A DNA stretch of 16,442 nucleotides from an uncultured Clostridia bacterium (GTDB taxonomy: Bacteria > Bacillota > Clostridia > TANB77 > CAG-508): positions 1-16,442 of the forward strand of contig CAKPKI010000031.1 in assembly GCA_934167135.1 (NCBI GenBank). The letters are read 5' to 3'. Shown piece after piece: positions 8,321 through 14,944 of the stretch; within the stretch, counting starts at the first letter, position 1, and each line of letters begins with the position of its first letter. A program made the position numbers and the translations under genes. The notes under the pieces are model-generated. The model did not search any database and was not told where the DNA came from. It saw only the letters and a list, made by a program, of their open reading frames with translations.

Positions 8321-8788
8321 TTAATGGCAACAATTTATTGTTCCTTTTCCGTTTTCATCATTTTTATTTAGCATATCTTCTATTGTATGCCATGCTAAAA
8401 GTGCACATTTTACTCTTGCTGGCATATTTGATACATTTTTAAATGCTATAGCATCTTCTAATTTTTTTAATTGCTCCTCATCTGTTGTTTCTCTTTTTAT
8501 CATTTCTATAAATGTTTTTATAATCTCTTTTGCTTCTTCTATTGTTTTTCCTCTTAATGTATCTATCATTATTGATGTTGAAGCTTGTGATATTGCACAT
8601 CCATGTCCTGTAAATGCCATATCTTCTATTTTGTTTCCATCTAATTTTAATTCTAGTGTTATTTCGTCCCCACAGTTTGGATTGTGTCCTACTTCTGAAT
8701 AATCTGCTCCTTCTAATTTTTTCTTATTATATGAATTCATGCTGTGTTCCATTATCAAGTCATTATATACATCTGTTAAATCTTCCAT
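8321..8788 (-). CDS. sufU: SufU-type sulfur acceptor / Fe-S assembly protein
   Basis: 155 residues of the IscU/SufU fold. The Zn- and sulfur-handling residues are Cys39 and Asp41 (NPNCGD), Cys64 (GHGCAIS) and Cys128 (ARVKCALLAW). The insertion between the second and third cysteines is typical of Gram-positive SufU. SufU accepts persulfide sulfur from SufS and delivers it to SufBCD. The protein ends with an additional NCCH. AAGGT six bases upstream supports the ATG at 8788. It is separated from sufS by about 500 bases holding a decayed toxin-antitoxin-like cassette and a palindromic element. That is unusual, since sufS and sufU are normally adjacent. Confidence 0.93.
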   Translation of the reverse strand: MEDLTDVYNDLIMEHSMNSYNKKKLEGADYSEVGHNPNCGDEITLELKLDGNKIEDMAFTGHGCAISQASTSIMIDTLRGKTIEEAKEIIKTFIEMIKRETTDEEQLKKLEDAIAFKNVSNMPARVKCALLAWHTIEDMLNKNDENGKGTINCCH

Positions 8789-8818
8789 CTTTTTACCTTA
8801 TATTTTTACCTTTCTTTC

Positions 8819-8847
8819 TTGACATATTTTTTTTAATGTGTTAATAT
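8819..8847 (+). promoter_or_regulatory. Sigma-A promoter of antisense RNA, cassette copy 1
   Basis: TTGACA, 17 bases, TAATAT on the plus strand. The same arrangement is at 10980-11008 in the other cassette. It points into the 3' end of the minus-strand peptide remnant. Confidence 0.75.
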
Positions 8848-8859
8848 GTATTTATAAAA

Positions 8860-8886
8860 AGATAAAGAGGCTAAACCTCCTTATCT
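8860..8886 (-). terminator. Terminator of the minus-strand peptide transcript, copy 1
   Basis: An 11-bp stem AGATAAGGAGG / CCTCTTTATCT (one G-U pair) with a 5-base loop is followed by five T on the minus strand. It overlaps the last codons and stop of the remnant peptide gene. If efficient, it isolates sufU from upstream transcription. Confidence 0.72.
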
Positions 8887-9020
8887 AAGTGTTTTTGAAT
8901 TTGGGATTTATCCTTGTCCGGATAAATCTCTATTTTTCTTTTTTCAGAACTATATTTTAATATGTACTTGTTTTTAGAACAAATATGTATCAAAAACCCT
9001 ATTCCTCCAAAAGAAACTAA
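8871..9020 (-). pseudogene. Decayed copy of the small hydrophobic peptide gene (lacks start codon)
   Basis: Forty-nine codons align closely to residues 11-50 of the intact gene at 11039-11209: both share SFGGIGFLIHICS, YSSEKRKIEIYP and DKSQ, with a different tail (IQKHLDKEV). Upstream the frame reads ATA and then TGA, with no in-frame start. The leader hairpin, ribosome binding site and first codons present in the other copy are missing, so the promoter lies almost directly against codon 10. That looks like one internal deletion of about 130-140 bases. Differences in the aligned part are mainly silent or conservative. Initiation at the internal TTG behind GGAGG is conceivable but would lose the hydrophobic segment. 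Confidence 0.75.
8903..8944 (+). terminator. Terminator of antisense RNA, copy 1
   Basis: An 11-bp stem GGGATTTATCC / GGATAAATCTC (one G-U pair) with a 6-base loop is followed by TATTTTTCTTTTTT. The stem is kept in the second cassette (11062-11103) with a changed loop. It lies inside the opposite-strand peptide gene. Confidence 0.8.
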
Positions 9021-9040
9021 TATTCAAACACACTACACGA

Positions 9041-9069
9041 ATTATATCATCGCTGGTAGTAATTGTCAA
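9041..9069 (-). promoter_or_regulatory. Consensus sigma-A promoter of the decayed peptide gene
   Basis: TTGACA and TATAAT with a 17-base spacer, both hexamers perfect, on the minus strand. It is homologous to the promoter at 11347-11375. It now drives only the start-less remnant, though read-through past the terminator at 8860-8886 could reach sufU. Confidence 0.78.
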
Positions 9070-9136
9070 TATTTTATCAAACTTCTTTTCGTTTTTGTAA
9101 AATTTTGTCTCAATTCACGGCTAAATTATATGTATT

Positions 9137-9289
9137 TTAGAAAATTAATAATATATTGTTTTTGAAATACCGCGTAAGCGACCAAACGAGCTTATGCGAG
9201 TGCGATATGGAGCAATCTACATCCTAGTATTCTTAATATGTGGATTGCGACAGCAAGGTATAAAAAAACAATATATTATTAATTTCTAA
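9137..9289. repeat. Palindromic three-branched element between sufS and the cassette
   Basis: The outer inverted repeat is about 33 bp, AT-rich, with ends TTAGAAA / TTTCTAA and inner ends ATACC / GGTAT (9137-9171 with 9257-9289). It encloses two hairpins: GCGTAAGC / GCTTATGC (9172-9179, 9190-9197) and GCAATCTACAT / ATGTGGATTGC (9212-9222, 9238-9248). The GC-richer inner arms contrast with the AT-rich outer arms. It encodes nothing obvious and begins 10 bases after the sufS stop on the minus strand. It may be a MITE-like insertion or a structured RNA in the sufS 3' region. Confidence 0.68.
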
Positions 9290-9298
9290 ATATAGTTT

Positions 9299-10531
<1,233 letters not shown>

Positions 10532-10547
10532 TTTTTTCGTTCCTCTC

Positions 10548-10576
10548 TTTACTTTATGTTGATTTTATGCTATAAT
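10548..10576 (+). promoter_or_regulatory. Promoter of the 69-residue plus-strand gene
   Basis: TTTACT, 17 bases, TATAAT on the plus strand, about 120 bases before the start codon. It overlaps a weaker divergent candidate for sufS. Confidence 0.6.
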
Positions 10577-10589
10577 GGCTATGTTGAAA
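10562..10589 (-). promoter_or_regulatory. Weak candidate promoter for sufS
   Basis: TTTCAA, 16 bases, TAAAAT on the minus strand, ending 31 bases before the sufS start codon. The match is modest and the sequence AT-rich. It would be needed if the toxin-like terminator at 11021-11044 stops transcription from the upstream suf genes. Confidence 0.3.
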
Positions 10590-10606
10590 CTTTTTAATTA
10601 AGAGTA

Positions 10607-10695
10607 TGTATGTTTTATATACTCAACCACTGTAAAAAATACGGAGGTATTTGTATTTTATATACTCGTTAGCTGTAAAAATACGGAGGTATTTG
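10607..10695 (+). repeat. Tandemly duplicated leader with SD-bearing hairpins
   Basis: Two direct copies of about 45 bases (10607-10653 and 10652-10695) share TTTTATATACTC and a distal block ending ATACGGAGGTATTTG. In each, AAATAC and GTATTT can pair around the loop GGAG, placing the Shine-Dalgarno core in a hairpin loop. The second copy precedes the ATG of the 69-residue gene. In the first, ATT stands where ATG would be, so it may be a leader repeated by duplication or what is left of a lost upstream gene. GGA in a hairpin loop is also the kind of site bound by CsrA. Confidence 0.65.
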
Positions 10696-10696
10696 C

Positions 10697-10906
10697 ATGA
10701 AGAAGTATTACTACTTTATTTCAGGTGTTGTTTTACCAGACTCACAAAATGTTTTCAAAAGCTATTTTAATGCTGAAATAGATCATTTTGAGAAAATCTC
10801 AAATTTAAATGACATCTCAAAAATACAGGAGATGTTAGCAGAATGGTTAAATGTTACTGCAAAAAATGTAATAATTCTTAATTACAAACTCTTGAGAATA
10901 GAATAA
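10697..10906 (+). CDS. Small hypothetical protein, 69 residues
   Basis: It starts MKKYYYFISGVVL, has an alternating hydrophobic pattern in the middle (ISNLNDISKIQEMLAEWL), and ends NVIILNYKLLRIE. There is no signal peptide or membrane helix. The shape, an N-terminal aromatic strand then a short helix then a VIILNYKLL strand, resembles small uncharacterised proteins I associate with phages and plasmids of gut bacteria; I cannot assign a function. It has a complete unit of its own: promoter at 10548-10576, a duplicated hairpin leader with GGAGG eight bases before the ATG, and a terminator at 10930-10955. It runs opposite to the suf genes between sufS and sufD, which suggests insertion. Confidence 0.75.
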   Translation: MKKYYYFISGVVLPDSQNVFKSYFNAEIDHFEKISNLNDISKIQEMLAEWLNVTAKNVIILNYKLLRIE

Positions 10907-10929
10907 TTTCTATTCTGTTCTTTGAAAGA

Positions 10930-10955
10930 AAAGCCTTACATATAAGGCTTTTTTT
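10930..10955 (+). terminator. Terminator of the 69-residue gene
   Basis: A perfect 9-bp stem AAAGCCTTA / TAAGGCTTT with a 4-base loop is followed by a T run. A second perfect hairpin, AGAATAGAA / TTCTATTCT (10895-10916), overlaps the stop codon just upstream. The left flank is A-rich, so some termination on the minus strand is possible. Confidence 0.85.
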
Positions 10956-10979
10956 CATTTAGAAATACCTTCTATTTAT

Positions 10980-11008
10980 TTGACATTTATTTTTATTTGT
11001 GTTAATAT
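10980..11008 (+). promoter_or_regulatory. Sigma-A promoter of antisense RNA, cassette copy 2
   Basis: TTGACA, 17 bases, TAATAT on the plus strand, the same as at 8819-8847. It begins 24 bases after the terminator of the 69-residue gene and fires into the 3' end of the toxin-like gene. Confidence 0.78.
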
Positions 11009-11020
11009 ATTTATATAAAA

Positions 11021-11044
11021 GAATAAGAGCTTACGCCATTATTC
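11021..11044 (-). terminator. Terminator of the toxin-like mRNA, copy 2
   Basis: GAATAATGGC / GCTCTTATTC with a 4-base loop (six perfect outer pairs, one mismatch, one G-U and two GC pairs) is followed by TTTTATA on the minus strand. It overlaps the stop codon of the 56-residue gene and corresponds in position to 8860-8886. Confidence 0.65.
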
Positions 11045-11209
11045 ATTTGGTTGGTTATTTTGAGATTTATCACGTTCAGGATAAATCTCGATTTTTCTTT
11101 TTTCAGAACTATATTTGAATATGTACTTGTTTCTAGAACAAATATGTATCAAAAATCCAATTCCTCCAAAAGACACTAATTTCATTAATAGATGTTCTAT
11201 TAACTCCAT
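11039..11209 (-). CDS. Small hydrophobic/basic peptide, candidate type I toxin
   Basis: 56 residues. The N-terminal half is a probable membrane segment (about 6-24, with HLLMKLVSFGGIGFLIHIC), followed by a basic, polar tail (SRNKYIFKYSSEKRKIEIYP, then ERDKSQNNQPNE). AAGGAGGT lies seven bases before the ATG. The gene has a consensus promoter, a 5' leader of about 130 nt with a long hairpin, and a terminator; a predicted antisense RNA covers its 3' third. Size, charge layout and antisense match type I toxins such as TxpA, BsrG or the clostridial CD2517.1 type, but I see no clear sequence similarity to those. A diverged, start-less copy is at 8871-9020. Toxicity is inferred; a small regulatory membrane peptide is the alternative. 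Confidence 0.78.
   Translation of the reverse strand: MELIEHLLMKLVSFGGIGFLIHICSRNKYIFKYSSEKRKIEIYPERDKSQNNQPNE
11062..11103 (+). terminator. Terminator of antisense RNA, copy 2
   Basis: A perfect 10-bp stem GAGATTTATC / GATAAATCTC with an 8-base loop, then GATTTTTCTTTTTT. It lies within the opposite-strand coding region for KIEIYPERDK, so the same bases serve as codons and as terminator. Confidence 0.85.
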
Positions 11210-11252
11210 CGGATTTACCTCCTTCTTTTGTATTTACATTTAAGCCATATAT

Positions 11253-11310
11253 GACATAAATGCATAGATTAATAGGCTGTGCATAGCTTATCAATCTATG
11301 CACTTATGCC
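11253..11310 (-). other. 26-bp-stem hairpin in the toxin-like mRNA leader
   Basis: Two 26-base arms pair with only one mismatch and three G-U pairs around a 6-base loop; the central block is TGCATAGATT / AATCTATGCA. It lies between the promoter (11347-11375) and the ribosome binding site at 11209-11222. Long structured leaders are common in type I toxin mRNAs, where they delay translation or stabilise the message. This segment is absent from copy 1. Confidence 0.75.
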
Positions 11311-11346
11311 AGAATTCGGTAAACAATCTACTCAACCACACGAATA

Positions 11347-11375
11347 ATTATATCATGATGTAAACATATCGTCAA
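11347..11375 (-). promoter_or_regulatory. Sigma-A promoter of the toxin-like gene
   Basis: TTGACG, 17 bases, TATAAT on the minus strand. It begins 25 bases after the sufD stop and is homologous, including an upstream A-rich block with AAAAACGAAAA, to the promoter of copy 1 at 9041-9069. Confidence 0.8.
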
Positions 11376-11399
11376 TATTTTTCGAACTTTTTTTCGTTT

Positions 11400-12446
11400 T
11401 TAATCTAACCTCTTATCAATCTCACTTAAAATTTCATCTTTCAACTCTTCATCAGAAATTCTTTCAATAATCTTATTAAACTTAGATTTAACAATTAATT
11501 TAACAGCTTCTTTGTAACTAATACCTCTAGTCATAATGTAAAATAACTGTTTTTTATCAACCTTACCAGAAGCAGTAGAATGATTACCTTCTACATCTTC
11601 TTCAGTACATAAAAGCATTGGTAATGCAATAGATTTAGCCTTATCAGATAAAAGCATACAATATTCATTTTCATTTCCTTTTGCTTTTTTAGAACCTTTT
11701 TTGAAATCAATAGTTCCTTTAAAATTCTTCTTAGCAGAATCTTTTAAAGCTCCTTGCACATCAATATCTATATTAGTTTTTGTTCCTCTTAATTCTGCAA
11801 TATAATTGATATCTTTTCTTTGTTCACCGATACCTAAATATATTGATTTCAAATCATTGTCTGCGTTTTCTCCAATTACATTTGAATAATAATTAGAAAC
11901 ACTAGTTTTTCCACCAATATCAATAATTGTATGTTTTACTTTCGAATTTTTTTCTAATCTATTTTCTATTGCTTCAAAATTATCTGAATCTTCATTTAAT
12001 AGATTTACAATTGTTACATTAAGTTTTGCATTTTCATTTGCAATTGTTCTGATAATTCCGTTGTGCAAACATTTTTGAGATGTTTGAGATTTATACTCAA
12101 TAATTACATTTGTATCACCATTTGCAATTATTTCTATTTGATTTATTAAATTCACATTATTATCATCAAAATTGTATCTTATTCTAATATCTTCTTTTCT
12201 GTTGCTTGTTTGTATTCTTATCTTGCTATTTGCAGTTTCATAATTTAGTTCTTCTAAAATTTTTCCTGTACCATAAATTAGTGATGTATTTGAAACCTCA
12301 TTATCTATAATGCTTTTGTCATTAATAATCTCTACATTCTTGAATTCAGCAATCTTTTCTGGCAAATCAAGTTCAACTTCTATATTATTTATCTTAAAAT
12401 TTCTTGCTGTTCTAACTGGTGTATCATTCACTTTTAATTTTTCCAT
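11400..12446 (-). CDS. sufD: Fe-S cluster assembly protein SufD
   Basis: 348 residues with the SufB/SufD beta-helix core and the C-terminal family segment (ALPMLLCTEEDVEGNHSTAS). His289 in EGNH corresponds to the conserved SufD histidine needed for iron entry or cluster formation in the SufB-SufC-SufD complex. It ends with the helical family tail LFYIMTRGISYKEAVKLIV. The ATG overlaps the sufB stop in TAATG, so translation is coupled; GAGGGGG lies 11 bases upstream. Transcription downstream runs directly into the toxin-like cassette, whose homologous sequence begins within a few bases of the sufD stop. Confidence 0.92.
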   Translation of the reverse strand: MEKLKVNDTPVRTARNFKINNIEVELDLPEKIAEFKNVEIINDKSIIDNEVSNTSLIYGTGKILEELNYETANSKIRIQTSNRKEDIRIRYNFDDNNVNLINQIEIIANGDTNVIIEYKSQTSQKCLHNGIIRTIANENAKLNVTIVNLLNEDSDNFEAIENRLEKNSKVKHTIIDIGGKTSVSNYYSNVIGENADNDLKSIYLGIGEQRKDINYIAELRGTKTNIDIDVQGALKDSAKKNFKGTIDFKKGSKKAKGNENEYCMLLSDKAKSIALPMLLCTEEDVEGNHSTASGKVDKKQLFYIMTRGISYKEAVKLIVKSKFNKIIERISDEELKDEILSEIDKRLD

Positions 12447-13843
12447 TATCCAATTGCCCCCTCTAACTCTAGATTTATTAAATTATTCATTTCTACTGCA
12501 TATTCTACTGGTAATTCTTTTGAAATTGGATATGCAAATCCTCTTACAATCATTGCCTTTGCATCTTCTTCTGATAGTCCTCTTGACATTAAATAGAATA
12601 TTGCTTTATCACTAATTTTTCCGATTTTTGCCTCATGTGAAAATTCTACTTCATCTGTTCTAATATCATTTACTGGTATTGTATCAGATCTTGAAATATC
12701 ATCTAACATAAGTGATTCACAACTTACACTACATTTTGAATTTTTAGCATTTTCATTTATTCTTACTAATGCTCTATAAGTACATGCACCACCATCTTTT
12801 GAAATTGATTTTGAGTTTACTACTGATGATGTATTTGGAGCATTATGAATTACCTTAAATCCTGTATCTAAGTTTTGTCCTCCACCAGCAAATGTAATTC
12901 CAGTATATTCTGTTTTTGCATTTTCTCCATTTAATATGCTCATTGGATATAGCATAGATACTTTTGATCCAAATGAACCTGTTACCCAGTCTATTTGTGC
13001 ATTTTTTCCTACAATTGCTTTTTTAGTATTTAGGTTCATCATATTTTTTGACCAGTTTTCTATTGTTGAATATCTTAAATATGCGTCATCTTTTACATAT
13101 AATTCAACACATCCTGCATGTAGATTTACTTTATTATATTTAGGTGCAGAACATCCTTCTATAAAATGTAAACTTGCACCTTCATCCACTATTATTAATG
13201 TGTGTTCAAATTGTCCTGATTCTGGTGAATTTAATCTGAAATATGATTGTAAAGGAATATCTAATTTTACTCCCTTTGGCACATATACAAATGAACCTCC
13301 TGACCATACTGCTGCATGTAATGCAACAAATTTATGATCACTTATTGGAACACATTTCATAAAATGTTCTTTTACTATTTCTGGATAATCTCTTACAGCT
13401 GATTCCATATCTGTATAGATTACTCCTTGTTTTATTAAATCTTCTTTCATACTATGATATACTACTTCTGAATCATATTGTGCTCCAACACCTGCTAATG
13501 ATGTTTTTTCTGCTTCTGGTATTCCTAATTTATCAAATGTGTCTTTTATTTCTTCTGGCACATCTTTCCATGAACTGTTTAAATTTGTTTTTGGTTTTAC
13601 ATATGTTGCTATTTCGTCCATTTTTAGTTCTGACAAATCTGGTCCCCATGTTGGAAGCTCTAATTTTTCATACATTTCTAATGCTTTTAGTCTTATTTCT
13701 AGCATCCAATCTGGTTCATTTTTTCTTTTGGATATTTCTTCTACTATTTCTCTGCTTAGACCTTTTTGCATCTTGAATTCATAGTCATCTTGATTTTTTA
13801 TGTCATATATATTTCTATTTATTTCTTCTATTTGAGTTTTCAT
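12446..13843 (-). CDS. sufB: Fe-S cluster scaffold protein SufB
   Basis: SufB is the main scaffold of the SufBCD complex. This 465-residue protein has the N-terminal KNEPDWMLEIRLKALEMY block, the FVYVPKGVKLDIPLQSYFR block, Cys231 in EGCSAP, and the C-terminal SDTIPVNDIRTDEVEFSHEA block with His403. The position of E. coli Cys405 appears to be Ile394; from memory Bacillus-type SufB also lacks cysteine there, so this is probably normal for Firmicutes. AAAGGAG seven bases before the ATG at 13843 supports the start. sufC should be directly upstream, but a 360-base gap with an opposing small gene intervenes. I found no convincing promoter in that gap. Confidence 0.95.
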   Translation of the reverse strand: MKTQIEEINRNIYDIKNQDDYEFKMQKGLSREIVEEISKRKNEPDWMLEIRLKALEMYEKLELPTWGPDLSELKMDEIATYVKPKTNLNSSWKDVPEEIKDTFDKLGIPEAEKTSLAGVGAQYDSEVVYHSMKEDLIKQGVIYTDMESAVRDYPEIVKEHFMKCVPISDHKFVALHAAVWSGGSFVYVPKGVKLDIPLQSYFRLNSPESGQFEHTLIIVDEGASLHFIEGCSAPKYNKVNLHAGCVELYVKDDAYLRYSTIENWSKNMMNLNTKKAIVGKNAQIDWVTGSFGSKVSMLYPMSILNGENAKTEYTGITFAGGGQNLDTGFKVIHNAPNTSSVVNSKSISKDGGACTYRALVRINENAKNSKCSVSCESLMLDDISRSDTIPVNDIRTDEVEFSHEAKIGKISDKAIFYLMSRGLSEEDAKAMIVRGFAYPISKELPVEYAVEMNNLINLELEGAIG

Positions 13844-13865
13844 GCAAACACTCCTTTTAATTATT

Positions 13866-13894
13866 GCTTGATTTTTATATTTTTTTATGTTATA
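13866..13894 (+). promoter_or_regulatory. Promoter of the small membrane-protein gene between sufC and sufB
   Basis: TTGATT, 17 bases, TATATT on the plus strand, about 50 bases before the start codon. The surroundings are very AT-rich. Confidence 0.5.
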
Positions 13895-13942
13895 TTTATG
13901 TAGTAACTGTAAATATAGCCAAAAATATAAAGAGGTAAATTT

Positions 13943-14158
13943 ATGAATAAGGATAATTCAACTATAGGTGCATTAATTTTAATTTTTAACATTCTTGTAT
14001 CCCTTGGAATAGGATTAATTTCTTTTGGTATTTTAGCCAGTATATTTGGTATCCATATTTGGGTAATATCAATTTCATTTGGAATTGTGCTAATATTATT
14101 TGCATTTTCCTTTGTAATTGAGAAAATTACTGGAATTTTTAAAAAAAGAAAAAATTAA
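13943..14158 (+). CDS. Small two-helix membrane protein, 71 residues
   Basis: It has two hydrophobic segments (about 8-33 and 36-60) in MNKDNSTIGALILIFN... and ends in a basic KKRKN tail, so it is a probable inner-membrane protein. The family is not recognised. AGAGG lies seven bases before the ATG. It has a plausible promoter at 13866-13894 and a terminator at 14180-14204, and runs opposite to the suf genes, splitting sufC from sufB. This suggests an inserted autonomous gene. The size would fit a superinfection-exclusion, holin-like or stress membrane peptide, but nothing decides between them. Confidence 0.65.
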   Translation: MNKDNSTIGALILIFNILVSLGIGLISFGILASIFGIHIWVISISFGIVLILFAFSFVIEKITGIFKKRKN

Positions 14159-14179
14159 TCCTTAGCAACAAATCTCTGT

Positions 14180-14204
14180 AAAACTGCTCAGACTGAGCAG
14201 TTTT
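14180..14204. terminator. Bidirectional hairpin terminator between sufC and the small membrane gene
   Basis: A perfect 11-bp stem AAAACTGCTCA / TGAGCAGTTTT with a 3-base loop. It follows the plus-strand gene by 21 bases and overlaps the sufC stop codon on the minus strand. The T tracts are short (four T on each side), so termination may be incomplete, leaving some read-through from sufC to sufB. Confidence 0.75.
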
Positions 14205-14940
14205 ATTTGTATTGTGCATATCCTGTTTCTTCAATCTCTTCAGCTAATTCAGCTGTTGAAGTTTTAACAATTTGTCCATTTACTAAAACATGTACATAAT
14301 CAACTTTTAAATGATTTAATATTCTTGTATTATGAGTAATAATTAATACTCCATTTTCATCATTTTTAAACATTTCGATACCTTTAGAAACTATTTTTAT
14401 AGCATCAACATCAAGCCCTGAATCTGTTTCATCTAATATTGCAAGTTTTGGATTTAATACAAGCATTTGTAAAATTTCATTTTTCTTTTTCTCTCCACCA
14501 GAGAATCCAACATTTAAGTTTCTTTCAATTAATTTCGGATTCATACTTAATTCTTCTGAATACTTTTTTACAGTATCTTTAAATTCAAATATTTTAACAG
14601 GTTTTTCTGTTACTTTATTTTTTGCATATTTTAAGAAATTCATTGTTGAAATTCCAGGTATTTCTTCTGGTAATTGGAATGACATGAAAATTCCTTTTTT
14701 AGCAATTTGGTCTGTACTTAAATCATTTATATTTTCACCTTCAAATTCTACTGAACCACTTATTTTTGTGTATTGTGGATTATTTAAAATAACATTTGCA
14801 AGTGTTGATTTTCCAGCTCCATTTGGTCCCATTATTACATGAACTTCACCTTTTTTTATATTTAAATTTAATCCTTTTAAAATTTCTTTTTCTCCTGCAT
14901 TTACATGTAAATCTTTTATTTCTAACAATTTGTCACTCAT
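14203..14940 (-). CDS. sufC: Fe-S assembly ATPase SufC
   Basis: A 245-residue ABC-type ATPase that drives conformational change in the SufBCD complex. Walker A is GPNGAGKST at 38-46, the signature region is GFSGGEKKKNE, and Walker B runs into the SufC-specific LDETDSGLDVDA, followed by the H-loop ITHNTRIL. The start ATG at 14940 lies 4 bases after the stop of the DtxR-like gene, so the two are cotranscribed from the promoter at 15487-15515. The stop codon is embedded in a terminator-like hairpin. Confidence 0.95.
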   Translation of the reverse strand: MSDKLLEIKDLHVNAGEKEILKGLNLNIKKGEVHVIMGPNGAGKSTLANVILNNPQYTKISGSVEFEGENINDLSTDQIAKKGIFMSFQLPEEIPGISTMNFLKYAKNKVTEKPVKIFEFKDTVKKYSEELSMNPKLIERNLNVGFSGGEKKKNEILQMLVLNPKLAILDETDSGLDVDAIKIVSKGIEMFKNDENGVLIITHNTRILNHLKVDYVHVLVNGQIVKTSTAELAEEIEETGYAQYK

Positions 14941-14944
14941 TTTA

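Larger units (their letters stand above)
8854..8944 (+). ncRNA. Predicted antisense RNA (orphan antitoxin-like), cassette copy 1
   Basis: A transcript from the promoter at 8819-8847 would start near 8854. It would carry a 5' hairpin complementary to the toxin terminator and end at the terminator at 8903-8944, for a length of about 90 nt. It is antisense to the 3' part of the peptide remnant. Promoter, length and terminator match the RNA of copy 2 although the sense gene here is broken. The exact 5' end is inferred from the -10 box. Confidence 0.62.
11015..11103 (+). ncRNA. Predicted cis-antisense RNA (type I antitoxin-like), copy 2
   Basis: This predicted RNA of about 89 nt has its own promoter at 10980-11008 and a near-perfect terminator at 11062-11103. 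It is fully complementary to the last ~65 bases of the peptide gene and to its terminator. Convergent overlap at 3' ends is the arrangement of TxpA/RatA and BsrG/SR4 in Bacillus subtilis. The 5' end is inferred from the -10 position. The conserved promoter and the terminator stem preserved in a diverged second copy are the main evidence that the RNA is real. Confidence 0.7.

Noticed and set aside
8962..9165. Plus-strand open frame of 67 codons over the decayed cassette
   Set aside because: It is the antisense of the peptide remnant and its promoter, lacks a ribosome binding site, and its composition is that of chance AT-rich reading.
9137..9289. tRNA or tmRNA-like gene suggested by the cloverleaf-like fold
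   Set aside because: There is no anticodon arm, T-loop sequence or CCA-type acceptor pattern, and the outer stem is far too long and AT-rich.
10607..10695. Riboswitch upstream of the 69-residue gene
   Set aside because: The repeat is short and simple, without the conserved multi-helix core of any riboswitch class I can recognise.
12641..12680. Loss of the E. coli Cys405 equivalent in SufB as a defect
   Set aside because: Bacillus-type SufB proteins, as I recall them, also lack cysteine at this position, so it is likely a lineage feature rather than inactivation.
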